Positions 1-5,883 are shown, numbered from the stretch's first letter. The stretch is DNA of 6,797 nt from Candidatus Hydrogenedentota bacterium (GCA_903922535.1 CAIXUF010001384.1:1-6797), one strand, 5' to 3'. Program-made: numbers and translations. The notes: generated from the sequence alone by a model not told the origin.

Positions 1-102
1 ACACTCAGCCGCACGGAAAAGAAGATCCTTGAAGACAGGCTTATACGTTCAGATTCCCTTCCTTGGTGGGATGTGACAATCAAGCCAAAACTGGTACATT
101 AG
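1..102 (+). CDS. possible C-terminal end of an upstream gene (partial, unrecognised)
   Basis: Frame 1 is open from the first base of the window to a TAG at 100-102, giving 33 residues that end in WWDVTIKPKLVH. The stretch is hydrophilic and protein-like, with a Lys/Glu/Asp-rich start, and lies on the same strand as gene 1 about 110 bases upstream of its start. No family was recognised. Only 16 of 33 codons end in G or C, clearly fewer than in the strongly GC3-biased genes downstream. This could mean a different origin, or that the stretch is non-coding and open by chance. The start lies outside the window, so length and function cannot be judged. Confidence 0.33.
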   Translation, partial: TLSRTEKKILEDRLIRSDSLPWWDVTIKPKLVH

Positions 103-117
103 AAAGTGCATGTCCCC

Positions 118-124
118 TTATACT
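118..124 (+). promoter_or_regulatory. possible -10 element for kelch gene 1
   Basis: TTATACT here is the same seven-base string as the -10 region of the gene 2 promoter. It sits 90 bases before the gene 1 start, against 96 bases in gene 2, so the two leaders have nearly the same layout. No convincing -35 hexamer is found 16-18 bases upstream; the nearest weak match is GGTACA at 93-98, with a 20-base gap. The call rests mainly on the parallel with gene 2. Confidence 0.25.
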
Positions 125-201
125 TGCGATGTGGCATGAGAAAATTCTGGGTTCCCGTGCCGCGGGCCTGGGCAGGCTGTGCGGATTTGCGGTCAATGAC
201 C

Positions 202-208
202 AAGGAGG
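202..208 (+). promoter_or_regulatory. Shine-Dalgarno sequence of kelch gene 1
   Basis: AAGGAGG is an excellent ribosome binding site, 5 bases before ATG 214. It selects 214 over the in-frame upstream ATGs at 106 and 196, because the site would lie inside those longer readings. The same arrangement, ATGAC then a few bases then CCAAGGAGG, precedes gene 2, so the ribosome binding region is conserved between the paralogs. Confidence 0.85.
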
Positions 209-213
209 CAGTT

Positions 214-2211
214 ATGACGACCATGCGCGCAAACAGGTTTTGGACACTGGCCTTTGCCGTATTGTGGGGGGCGCTGCTGGGATGGGTGTGCGGACCGGAA
301 GGACAGGCCGCTTGGGCCGACGCGAACGTGCAGTGGGCATGGATGAGCGGTTTCAGCTATGCCGCCCAGCATGGCACCTTTGGCTCGCAGGGGGTGCCCG
401 CGGCGACCAACACGCCGGGCGGACGCAACGGCGGGGTTTCCTGGACGGATAGTTCGGGGAGGTTGTGGATCTTCGGCGGAGACGGCTTCGACGGCGGTTC
501 GTCGTGGCACGGTTTCCTGAACGATCTTTGGCTGTATGACCCCGTCACAGGCTATTGGACCTGGATGAAAGGCGCAAACGGGACCAACCAGGCCGGCACG
601 TACGGAACGATCAAGGTGGCGGTGGAGACCAACACGCCCGGCGGGCGGCAGGCCGCAAGTTCCTGGACGGACCATTCGGGCAAACTGTGGCTATTCGGCG
701 GCACCGGCGACGACAACGTGGGGAATTTCATTTATCTGAACGACTTGTGGCGGTTTGACCTGTCCACGGGCAATTGGACCTGGATGAAGGGTTCTTCGGC
801 AGGTGACCAGAACGGAACCTACGGTGCCCCCGGTGTGTCCGCGACGGACAACACACCCGGCGCCCGCCATGGCGCGGCTTCCTGGACGGACAATTCCGGT
901 GCGCTTTGGCTTTTCGGCGGTTATGGCCATGACAGCGCGGATGGGTACAGATACCTAAACGACCTGTGGAGATTTGATCCGGCCACAGAGAACTGGACTT
1001 GGGTGAACGGCTCCTCCTCGGGCGGCCAAAAGGGAACCTATGGCACACTCGGAGTGGAGTCCCCGTCGAACGTGCCCGGCGCGCGCACTGGAGCGGTCAC
1101 ATGGACGGATCCGTCCGGCATGCTGTGGCTTTTTGGCGGCTACGGTTACGATGGTGCGACAGGGTACGGCTACCTGAACGACCTGTGGCGGTATAACCCG
1201 GTGTCAGGATGCTGGACCTGGATGAAGGGCCCCGGCACCGCCAACCAGTATGGAATCTATGGCGCGCTCGGAACGCCGGCGGAGTCCAACATTCCCGGCG
1301 GACGCCAGGAGGGGGCGGCATGGGTGGATTCTTCGGGGGCGTTGTGGCTTTTCGGGGGCGGCGGCTATGCCACTGTGGGCACTGCGGGCCAATTGAACGA
1401 CTTGTGGAAATATGACCGCTCCACGGGAAACTGGACATGGATGAAGGGCGTCAACGCGGTGGATGCGGGCGGGGTTTACGGAACGCTCGGTGTCGCGGTG
1501 GCGGACAACACGCCGGGCGCCCGCAGCGGGGCAAACGCGCTGCGCGGCTCTTCCGGCGCGCTGTGGCTGTTTGGCGGCTATGCCCGCGACGTTCTGGGCA
1601 CGCTGAACAGTTGCAATGACCTGTGGCGCTTGACCATCCCGGACACCACACCGCCGACGGGGTCGATTGTCATCAACAACAACCAGTCTGTGACGAATAG
1701 CGTGAATGCGACCCTTTCCCTGACATGGTCAGACGGTCCCGGTTCGGGCGTGGTGCGCATGAAATTCAGCAATGACGGCAAGACCTGGTCGGCGTGGGAG
1801 TCGCTGGCGGCCACCAAGGCGTGGACGCTGCCCGCGGGCGATGGCTACAAGACGGTACGTGCCATGTTCCGCGACGCGGCGGGCAACAATTCGATCATTT
1901 ACAACGACTATATACGGCTGGACGCGACGCCGCCGGCAGGTAGCATCGTCATCAACAGCGGCGCGTCGAGCACCAAGAGCCCGACAGTTTCTCTCGGCCT
2001 CACCTGGTCTGACGGCACGGGTTCCGGTGTGACGCGGATGCGCTTCAGTATCGACGGCGCCCACTGGAGCGCCTGGGAGGTGCTGAAGTCTTCCAAGTCC
2101 TACACGCTGCCGGCAACGCCGGGCTACTACACGGTTCGCGTGCAGTATCTTGATGCCGGAAACAACTATTCGGCCGTGTACAGCGACTACATCAAACTGG
2201 TGGCGCCATGA
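214..2211 (+). CDS. secreted six-bladed kelch-repeat protein with two Ig-like modules (paralog 1)
   Basis: Predicted exported 665-aa beta-propeller protein, probably a binding or adhesion protein at or outside the cell surface; no ligand or enzyme activity can be assigned. Residues 1-35 look like a Sec signal peptide: Arg5/Arg8, a hydrophobic core at 9-25, and an AWA site near 33-35. Cys26 is not in a lipobox. Six kelch blades follow (about 41-476), each with PGxR, W-x-D-x-SG-x-LW-[LI]-FGG, NDLW and W-x-W-M-x-G. The FGG motifs are at residues 87, 161, 234, 307, 380 and 453. The last blade lacks its own WTWMKG strand, and the N-terminal WAWMSG at 41-46 probably supplies it (velcro closure). 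Two Ig-like modules (477-569 and 570-665) contain GSIVIN, TWS-D, MxFSxDG-xx-WSAWE and a terminal YxDYI. No anchor or sorting signal is seen at the C-terminus, which ends exactly at a module boundary. ATG 214 is chosen from the adjacent AAGGAGG and gapless alignment with paralog 2. Confidence 0.93.
   Translation: MTTMRANRFWTLAFAVLWGALLGWVCGPEGQAAWADANVQWAWMSGFSYAAQHGTFGSQGVPAATNTPGGRNGGVSWTDSSGRLWIFGGDGFDGGSSWHGFLNDLWLYDPVTGYWTWMKGANGTNQAGTYGTIKVAVETNTPGGRQAASSWTDHSGKLWLFGGTGDDNVGNFIYLNDLWRFDLSTGNWTWMKGSSAGDQNGTYGAPGVSATDNTPGARHGAASWTDNSGALWLFGGYGHDSADGYRYLNDLWRFDPATENWTWVNGSSSGGQKGTYGTLGVESPSNVPGARTGAVTWTDPSGMLWLFGGYGYDGATGYGYLNDLWRYNPVSGCWTWMKGPGTANQYGIYGALGTPAESNIPGGRQEGAAWVDSSGALWLFGGGGYATVGTAGQLNDLWKYDRSTGNWTWMKGVNAVDAGGVYGTLGVAVADNTPGARSGANALRGSSGALWLFGGYARDVLGTLNSCNDLWRLTIPDTTPPTGSIVINNNQSVTNSVNATLSLTWSDGPGSGVVRMKFSNDGKTWSAWESLAATKAWTLPAGDGYKTVRAMFRDAAGNNSIIYNDYIRLDATPPAGSIVINSGASSTKSPTVSLGLTWSDGTGSGVTRMRFSIDGAHWSAWEVLKSSKSYTLPATPGYYTVRVQYLDAGNNYSAVYSDYIKLVAP
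334..1641 (+). repeat. six tandem coding kelch repeats of about 219 bp (gene 1)
   Basis: The codons for the FGG motif begin at 472, 694, 913, 1132, 1351 and 1570. After a first interval of 222 bases, the remaining four intervals are exactly 219 bases (73 codons). The conserved core of each unit is a Gly-Arg/aromatic strand, the LWLFGG strand, the NDLW strand and the WTWM strand, matching the four strands of a kelch blade. The uniform length suggests propeller growth by unit duplication with little indel drift afterwards. Confidence 0.9.
1642..2208 (+). repeat. two tandem Ig-like coding modules (gene 1)
   Basis: Two modules of about 93 codons start at D477 and D570, each opening with D-x-TPP-x-GSIVIN. 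Both contain TLSLTWSDG or SLGLTWSDG, then R-M-[KR]-FS-x-DG and WSAWE, then a Tyr/Arg strand and YxDYI. They match a module type often seen repeated in large bacterial extracellular proteins, probably an Ig/Fn3-like beta-sandwich spacer. The fold is inferred from pattern only. Confidence 0.75.
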
Positions 2212-2304
2212 ATCGAGAATGACATGGACACGGGATGGTTGGCGCTAAGCAGAGTGCTTCCGTACCGCACAACGCCACAGAGTCATGCGGTGGGTACGCG
2301 CATT

Positions 2305-2397
2305 TCTTGACCGTGACGCGAAGCGTCTTGACCGGTCTGCCGCAAACTTGTCTCCGATGACGGCACTTCTGGCGCGTTTTGGCCCCCGGCTTGACCG
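2305..2397 (+). repeat. phased short direct repeats CTTGACCG in the gene 1 3' tail
   Basis: TCTTGACCG occurs at 2305-2313 and again at 2326-2334, exactly 21 bases apart. CTTGACCG occurs a third time at 2390-2397, 63 bases (3 x 21) after the second copy, inside the loop and descending stem of the terminator. Between the first two copies lies a perfect GACGC-GAA-GCGTC hairpin (2315-2327). This ~170-base stretch after the gene 1 stop shows no convincing open reading frame. Whether the repeats bind a protein or are chance is unknown. Confidence 0.45.
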
Positions 2398-2407
2398 GGG
2401 GCTTTTT
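2382..2407 (+). terminator. intrinsic terminator of kelch gene 1
   Basis: A perfect 8-bp GC stem, GCCCCCGG (2382-2389) with CCGGGGGC (2395-2402), encloses the loop CTTGA and is followed at once by five T (2403-2407). This is a textbook rho-independent terminator. It lies 170 bases after the gene 1 stop and just before the gene 2 promoter, separating the two paralogs transcriptionally. Confidence 0.9.
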
Positions 2408-2430
2408 CGTTGTCCCCACTTTTCACCCTT

Positions 2431-2459
2431 TTGACTCATAAATGCGACGAGATTATACT
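2431..2459 (+). promoter_or_regulatory. sigma70-type promoter of kelch/FGE gene 2
   Basis: TTGACT (2431-2436) and TATACT (2454-2459) are separated by the ideal 17 bases and match TTGACA and TATAAT at five of six positions each. The element lies between the gene 1 terminator and gene 2, with a predicted transcript start near 2466 and a leader of about 89 bases. A housekeeping-type sigma factor is implied. Confidence 0.75.
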
Positions 2460-2465
2460 GAAGGC

Positions 2466-2492
2466 CGAAGATTCGTGTGGCACGATTCTTCG
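2466..2492 (+). promoter_or_regulatory. hairpin / imperfect palindrome at the predicted 5' end of the gene 2 transcript
   Basis: CGAAGATTCGTG (2466-2477) and CACGATTCTTCG (2481-2492) form a 12-bp stem with one central T-T mismatch and a TGG loop. Its first base falls on the predicted +1 of the promoter just upstream. It could be a 5' stem-loop that stabilises the mRNA, or an operator whose occupancy blocks the promoter. The sequence alone does not separate these. Confidence 0.55.
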
Positions 2493-2540
2493 CACGACGC
2501 AATCGGTTGCTCTTGCTGTAGCAGGGTTCCATGACAGACC

Positions 2541-2547
2541 AAGGAGG
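2541..2547 (+). promoter_or_regulatory. Shine-Dalgarno sequence of gene 2
   Basis: AAGGAGG stands 7 bases before ATG 2555 and selects that start over the in-frame ATG at 2531, which lies upstream of the site. The parallel with gene 1 (same motif and surrounding ATGAC..CCAAGGAGG) supports the choice. Confidence 0.88.
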
Positions 2548-2554
2548 ATTCGTC

Positions 2555-5500
2555 ATGAGCGTCAAGAGTGGGGGTATGATTCCGGTATTGATTCTTGCCG
2601 CGTTGTGGGGCGCCTTGGCGGGCTGGGGCTGGGGACCGGCCGGACAGACGGCCTCGGCGGGTTCGGAACCGCAATGGGCGTGGATGGACGGCGCCACGAC
2701 GACCGGCGGGGGGGGTGTCTACGGCACGCTGTGGGTGCCGGCGGACACGAACAAGATCGGCGCGCGCGAAAAAGTGGCCACATGGTCCGATGCGTCGGGC
2801 GCGCTCTGGCTTTTCGGCGGACGGGACGGCACAACGGCCACGGCCCAATACTTGAATGACCTGTGGAGGTTTACGCCCGGCGACGGTTGGGTCTGGATGG
2901 GCGGCGAGTCCCTCGTGAACCGGCCGGGCGTCTACGGCGCGTTTCGGACAGCCACGGCGGGCAACATTCCGGGGGCGCGCTGGGGCGCAAGCACATGGGT
3001 TGACCCTGACGGGGCGATGTGGCTCTTCGGCGGGGAGGGCTACGACAGCGCGGGGAACTTCGGACTGCTCAACGACGTGTGGAAGTTCACCCTGCTGACC
3101 GGATGGGCATGGATGAAGGGGGCCAACACGGTTAATCAAAACGGGGACTCCGGGACAATCGGAACGGCGGCGGAGGCCAACACCCCCGGAAGCCGGCGCG
3201 GCGCGGCTTCTTGGCCGGACAAGTCGGGCAACTTGTGGCTTTTCGGCGGACTGGTGTATGACACAACGTATAAATACTTCTATACCACCAACGAATTGTG
3301 GAAATATGACCGCAACGCCGGAAACTGGACCTGCGTGAAGGAAGGGCAGATAGAACACTACGGCACGCGTGGCGTGCCGGCGGCGGCCAACCTTCCCGGC
3401 TCCCGCCAGGGCGCGGCAGCCTGGACGGATCCCTCCGGCGTGTTCTGGATGTTCGGCGGCTGGTACGACAGAGCGGGCCTGGAGGACATGGGCACTTCCG
3501 ATGAGTATTACAACGACCTGTGGAGATACGATCCCGCAACGGGGTATTGGACCTGGATGAAGGGCAAGAGTTGGGCGGACTACAGCGGCACCGGCACCTA
3601 CGGCACGCTTGGCGCGCCTGATCCGGCAAACACGCCCGGCCCGCGGTGGGATGCGGTCTCGTGGACGGACGCGTTGGGCAATCTGTGGCTGTTCGGAGGC
3701 AGGATTTGGACCTTTGTTGGATATCATCCCCCCGCCGACTCGGGCATCTATCATTCTGAGAACGACCTGTGGAAATACGACCGCTCCACGGGAAACTGGA
3801 CGTGCATGAAGGGCAACCCGACGGTCGACCTGCCCGGTGGCTACGGTTCGATGGGCGTGCCCGACGCGGCCAATACCCCCGGCGCAAGACAGACGGCCGC
3901 GGCGTGGACGGATCTTTCCGGTGACCTCTGGCTTTTCGGCGGCAATGGCTTTGACAGTGGCGGCACCGAGGGCGGCCTGAATGATCTGTGGCGCCTGCAA
4001 CTGCCGCCGGACACGGCGCCGCCCACGGGGAGTATCGTCATCAACAACAACCAGGAGATCACCAACAGCCTGAATACCACCCTTTCCCTAACCTGGGCGG
4101 ATGCGGGCGGCCCGGTGGCGCGGATGCGCTTCAGCAATGACGGCGCGACCTGGTCGGACTGGGAATCGCTGGCGGCAACGAAGGCCTGGACCCTGTTGCC
4201 GGGCGAAGGATACAAAACGGTCCGGGCACAGTTTCGCGACAAGGCCGGAAACACCTCGGTCGTCTACAGCGACTGCATCCTGGCGAAAAATCTCCTGCCT
4301 GAAGGGACGATAATGATCAACAACGGGGACGTGGTCACCCCGAGTCCCGCGGTCACGCTCAGCCTGACTTGGACCGGTGCCGCGGTGACTTCGATGCGGT
4401 TCAGCGACAACGGTGCAACCTGGACGCTGTGGGAGCCGGTGGCGGCGACCCGTGCATACATTCTGCCGTCAGGCGACGGATACCACACCGTGCGGGTGCA
4501 ATTCCGTAACGCGGCCGGAACCCGCTCGGCAGTGGCCAGTGACTACATCAAACTGGTGGCCCCGCTGCTTTCAGGCAGTATCCTCATTAACAACGGGGAC
4601 TTTACAACGACAAGCCAGGCGGTAACGCTGACGCTGACCTGGCCCGTCGGTCCGGGCTTCACGGCGAGGCAGATGCGGTTCAGCGACAACGGGTCGAATT
4701 GGACCGCTTGGGAGCCGGTGCAGGCCGTCCGTGCCTATACGCTTCCCTCGGGCGCGGGCTATCACACCGTGCGCGTGCAGTACAGGAGCACTGTGGGCGG
4801 CTATTCTGCCGTCTACAGCGACTATATTAAACTCATCATGCCGCCGCTGACAGTCCCCAATGTGATGGGCCGGACGCAGGCGGAGGCGACCACGATCCTC
4901 GCCGCCGCCGGCCTGATGCTCGGCACGATCACTTTCGTGGCCAATGACATCGTGGCGCCCGGTTTGGTGGTCAGCGAATCGCCGGCTGCGGGCGTGGAAG
5001 TGGAAGCGGGCAGTGCGGTGTCGCTGTCCGTGGTGGAGGGCACACCTCCTGTTCACGACACGGTCCTTCTTCCGGGAAATGTTCCGCTGGAGATCGTCCA
5101 GATTCCCGAAGGAACCTTCACCATGGGCAGCCCGAACACCGAGACAGGCCACGATGCTTCCGAGAGTCCGCAGCACGAAGTGAGCTTGGATGGCTTCTGG
5201 ATGGGCCGGTGCGAGGTGACGAAACGGCAGTGGCAGGCGGTGATGGGCACGACGCCCTGGGCCGGTCAGATCTGTGTTCTCAATGATCCGGACAGCCCGG
5301 CCGTACACATCGACTGGAACGATGCCCATGCTTTCCTTACACAGTTAAACACGCTCACCGGCAAGACCTTCTACCTGCCTTCCGAGGCGCAGTGGGAATA
5401 TGCCTGCCGCGCCGGGTCTTCCACGCGGTTCTACTGGGGGAACGATCCAAGCCTTGCCGACATCGGCGCCTATGAATGGTGGTCGGGCAATGCGGGCGGG

Positions 5501-5791
5501 TCAAGTGGATATGCGCGCGCGGTGGGCGGAAAACTGCCCAACCGTTTCGGCCTGCACGACATGCTCGGCAATGTCGAGGAATGGTGCGAGGATGACGCGC
5601 ACAGCAACTATACCGGCGCTCCGGCGGATGGCCAGCCATGGCTGGCGAGTCCCCGGGGCGCGAACGTGATGGTGCGGGGCGGTTCCTGGAACAGTGGAAT
5701 CTCCTGGTGCCGTTCGGCGTGGCGGATCTGGGTCGGGCCTGGCGGCTCCAAGGTGGCCTATCTTGGATTCCGGGTCGCCTGTATGCCGTAG
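2555..5791 (+). CDS. secreted kelch propeller - Ig-like x3 - PASTA - FGE/SUMF1-like domain protein (paralog 2)
   Basis: Predicted exported 1078-aa multidomain protein. Residues 1-35 are a Sec signal peptide: Lys4, hydrophobic core 8-26, ASA at 33-35. Six kelch blades occupy about 41-485, with FGG at 87, 158, 230, 300, 380 and 461. Blades 4 and 5 are longer through insertions between the FGG and NDLW strands. The N-terminal WAWMDG probably closes blade 6. Three Ig-like modules follow (486-579, 580-668, 669-763), then a PASTA domain (765-829: VPNVMGRTQAEA, then SESPAAGVEVEAGSAVSLSV). The C-terminal 234 residues are an FGE-sulfatase/SUMF1 domain with FTMGS, CEVTKRQW, LPSEAQWEYACRAG, MLGNVEEWCED, VRGGSW and YLGFRVA. 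Where true formylglycine-generating enzymes have two catalytic Cys, this protein has Ser1047 and Cys1052, so catalysis is doubtful and a binding role is more likely. The gene has its own promoter. The ligand is unknown; an extracellular location is inferred from the signal peptide. Confidence 0.95.
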   Translation: MSVKSGGMIPVLILAALWGALAGWGWGPAGQTASAGSEPQWAWMDGATTTGGGGVYGTLWVPADTNKIGAREKVATWSDASGALWLFGGRDGTTATAQYLNDLWRFTPGDGWVWMGGESLVNRPGVYGAFRTATAGNIPGARWGASTWVDPDGAMWLFGGEGYDSAGNFGLLNDVWKFTLLTGWAWMKGANTVNQNGDSGTIGTAAEANTPGSRRGAASWPDKSGNLWLFGGLVYDTTYKYFYTTNELWKYDRNAGNWTCVKEGQIEHYGTRGVPAAANLPGSRQGAAAWTDPSGVFWMFGGWYDRAGLEDMGTSDEYYNDLWRYDPATGYWTWMKGKSWADYSGTGTYGTLGAPDPANTPGPRWDAVSWTDALGNLWLFGGRIWTFVGYHPPADSGIYHSENDLWKYDRSTGNWTCMKGNPTVDLPGGYGSMGVPDAANTPGARQTAAAWTDLSGDLWLFGGNGFDSGGTEGGLNDLWRLQLPPDTAPPTGSIVINNNQEITNSLNTTLSLTWADAGGPVARMRFSNDGATWSDWESLAATKAWTLLPGEGYKTVRAQFRDKAGNTSVVYSDCILAKNLLPEGTIMINNGDVVTPSPAVTLSLTWTGAAVTSMRFSDNGATWTLWEPVAATRAYILPSGDGYHTVRVQFRNAAGTRSAVASDYIKLVAPLLSGSILINNGDFTTTSQAVTLTLTWPVGPGFTARQMRFSDNGSNWTAWEPVQAVRAYTLPSGAGYHTVRVQYRSTVGGYSAVYSDYIKLIMPPLTVPNVMGRTQAEATTILAAAGLMLGTITFVANDIVAPGLVVSESPAAGVEVEAGSAVSLSVVEGTPPVHDTVLLPGNVPLEIVQIPEGTFTMGSPNTETGHDASESPQHEVSLDGFWMGRCEVTKRQWQAVMGTTPWAGQICVLNDPDSPAVHIDWNDAHAFLTQLNTLTGKTFYLPSEAQWEYACRAGSSTRFYWGNDPSLADIGAYEWWSGNAGGSSGYARAVGGKLPNRFGLHDMLGNVEEWCEDDAHSNYTGAPADGQPWLASPRGANVMVRGGSWNSGISWCRSAWRIWVGPGGSKVAYLGFRVACMP
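2675..4009 (+). repeat. six tandem coding kelch repeats (gene 2)
   Basis: FGG codons begin at 2813, 3026, 3242, 3452, 3692 and 3935, giving units of 71, 72, 70, 80 and 81 codons. This is less regular than in gene 1, because of insertions before the NDLW strand in the later blades. Some units share long DNA runs with gene 1: the unit near 3774-3801 and the one near 1408-1435 encode KYDRSTGNWT with only one base difference in the core. That suggests recent duplication or gene conversion between the paralogs. Confidence 0.88.
2708..2715 (+). repeat. G8 homopolymer early in gene 2
   Basis: Eight consecutive G encode part of a Gly4 run at residues 51-54, soon after the signal peptide. Insertion or loss of one base here would shift into frames that close at 2855 or 2859, giving products of about 100 aa. 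Long G tracts can act as slippage (phase-variation) sites in surface-protein genes. Here that is only a possibility, since a G8 tract can arise by chance in GC-rich DNA. Confidence 0.6.
4010..4840 (+). repeat. three tandem Ig-like coding modules (gene 2)
   Basis: Modules start at residues 486, 579/580 and 669 with the recurring GSIVINN, GTIMINN and GSILINN strand. Each carries a T-LSLTW-type strand, MRFS-[ND]-[ND]-G and W-xx-WE, then YHTVR or YKTVR and SD-[YC]-I. They are the same family as the two modules of gene 1. The third ends in YSDYIKL directly before the PASTA domain, so the array probably acts as a stalk between the propeller and the C-terminal domains. Confidence 0.75.
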
Positions 5792-5846
5792 ATTTCCTCG
5801 AACGCACGCGCCGCCGGGACAATTCCGGCACAGTGACAGCGAAACA

Positions 5847-5883
5847 GGGCGTCTTGACCTATTTCATGCCGGTCAAGACGCCC
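5847..5883. terminator. perfect 13-bp inverted repeat between convergent genes; probable bidirectional terminator
   Basis: GGGCGTCTTGACC (5847-5859) pairs perfectly with GGTCAAGACGCCC (5871-5883) around an 11-base loop. It lies 55 bases after the gene 2 stop and 35 bases beyond the queC stop, where a shared terminator of convergent genes is expected. The flanking T tracts are weak in both directions (GTGTTGTGTG on +, TGTTTCG on -), so efficiency is uncertain. The region 5792-5918 holds no other recognisable feature. Confidence 0.6.

Noticed and set aside
106..213. Longer start for gene 1 at ATG 106 or ATG 196
   Set aside because: The extra residues are not signal-peptide-like and the AAGGAGG at 202-208 would lie inside the coding region. 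Starting at 214 gives good spacing and gapless alignment with paralog 2.
214..300. Lipoprotein signal in protein 1 around Cys26
   Set aside because: Residues before the Cys are Gly-Trp-Val, which do not make a lipobox, and the paralog has Trp at the same position. An AWA signal peptidase I site at 33-35 fits better.
2212..2381. Small gene in the spacer after gene 1
   Set aside because: Only very short frames without a ribosome binding site are present. The stretch is better explained as a 3' tail with repeats leading to the terminator.
2453..4000. A 515-codon open frame on the minus strand, antisense to gene 2
   Set aside because: It mirrors the codon pattern of the kelch repeats in GC-rich DNA. 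It is Arg/Pro/Ala-rich, has no recognisable domain, runs across the promoter and leader of gene 2, and competes with an unambiguous domain-bearing gene.
5095..5791. Active sulfatase-maturing formylglycine-generating enzyme
   Set aside because: One of the two catalytic Cys is Ser in the alignment made here, and no sulfatase is nearby. The domain is therefore described as FGE-like only.
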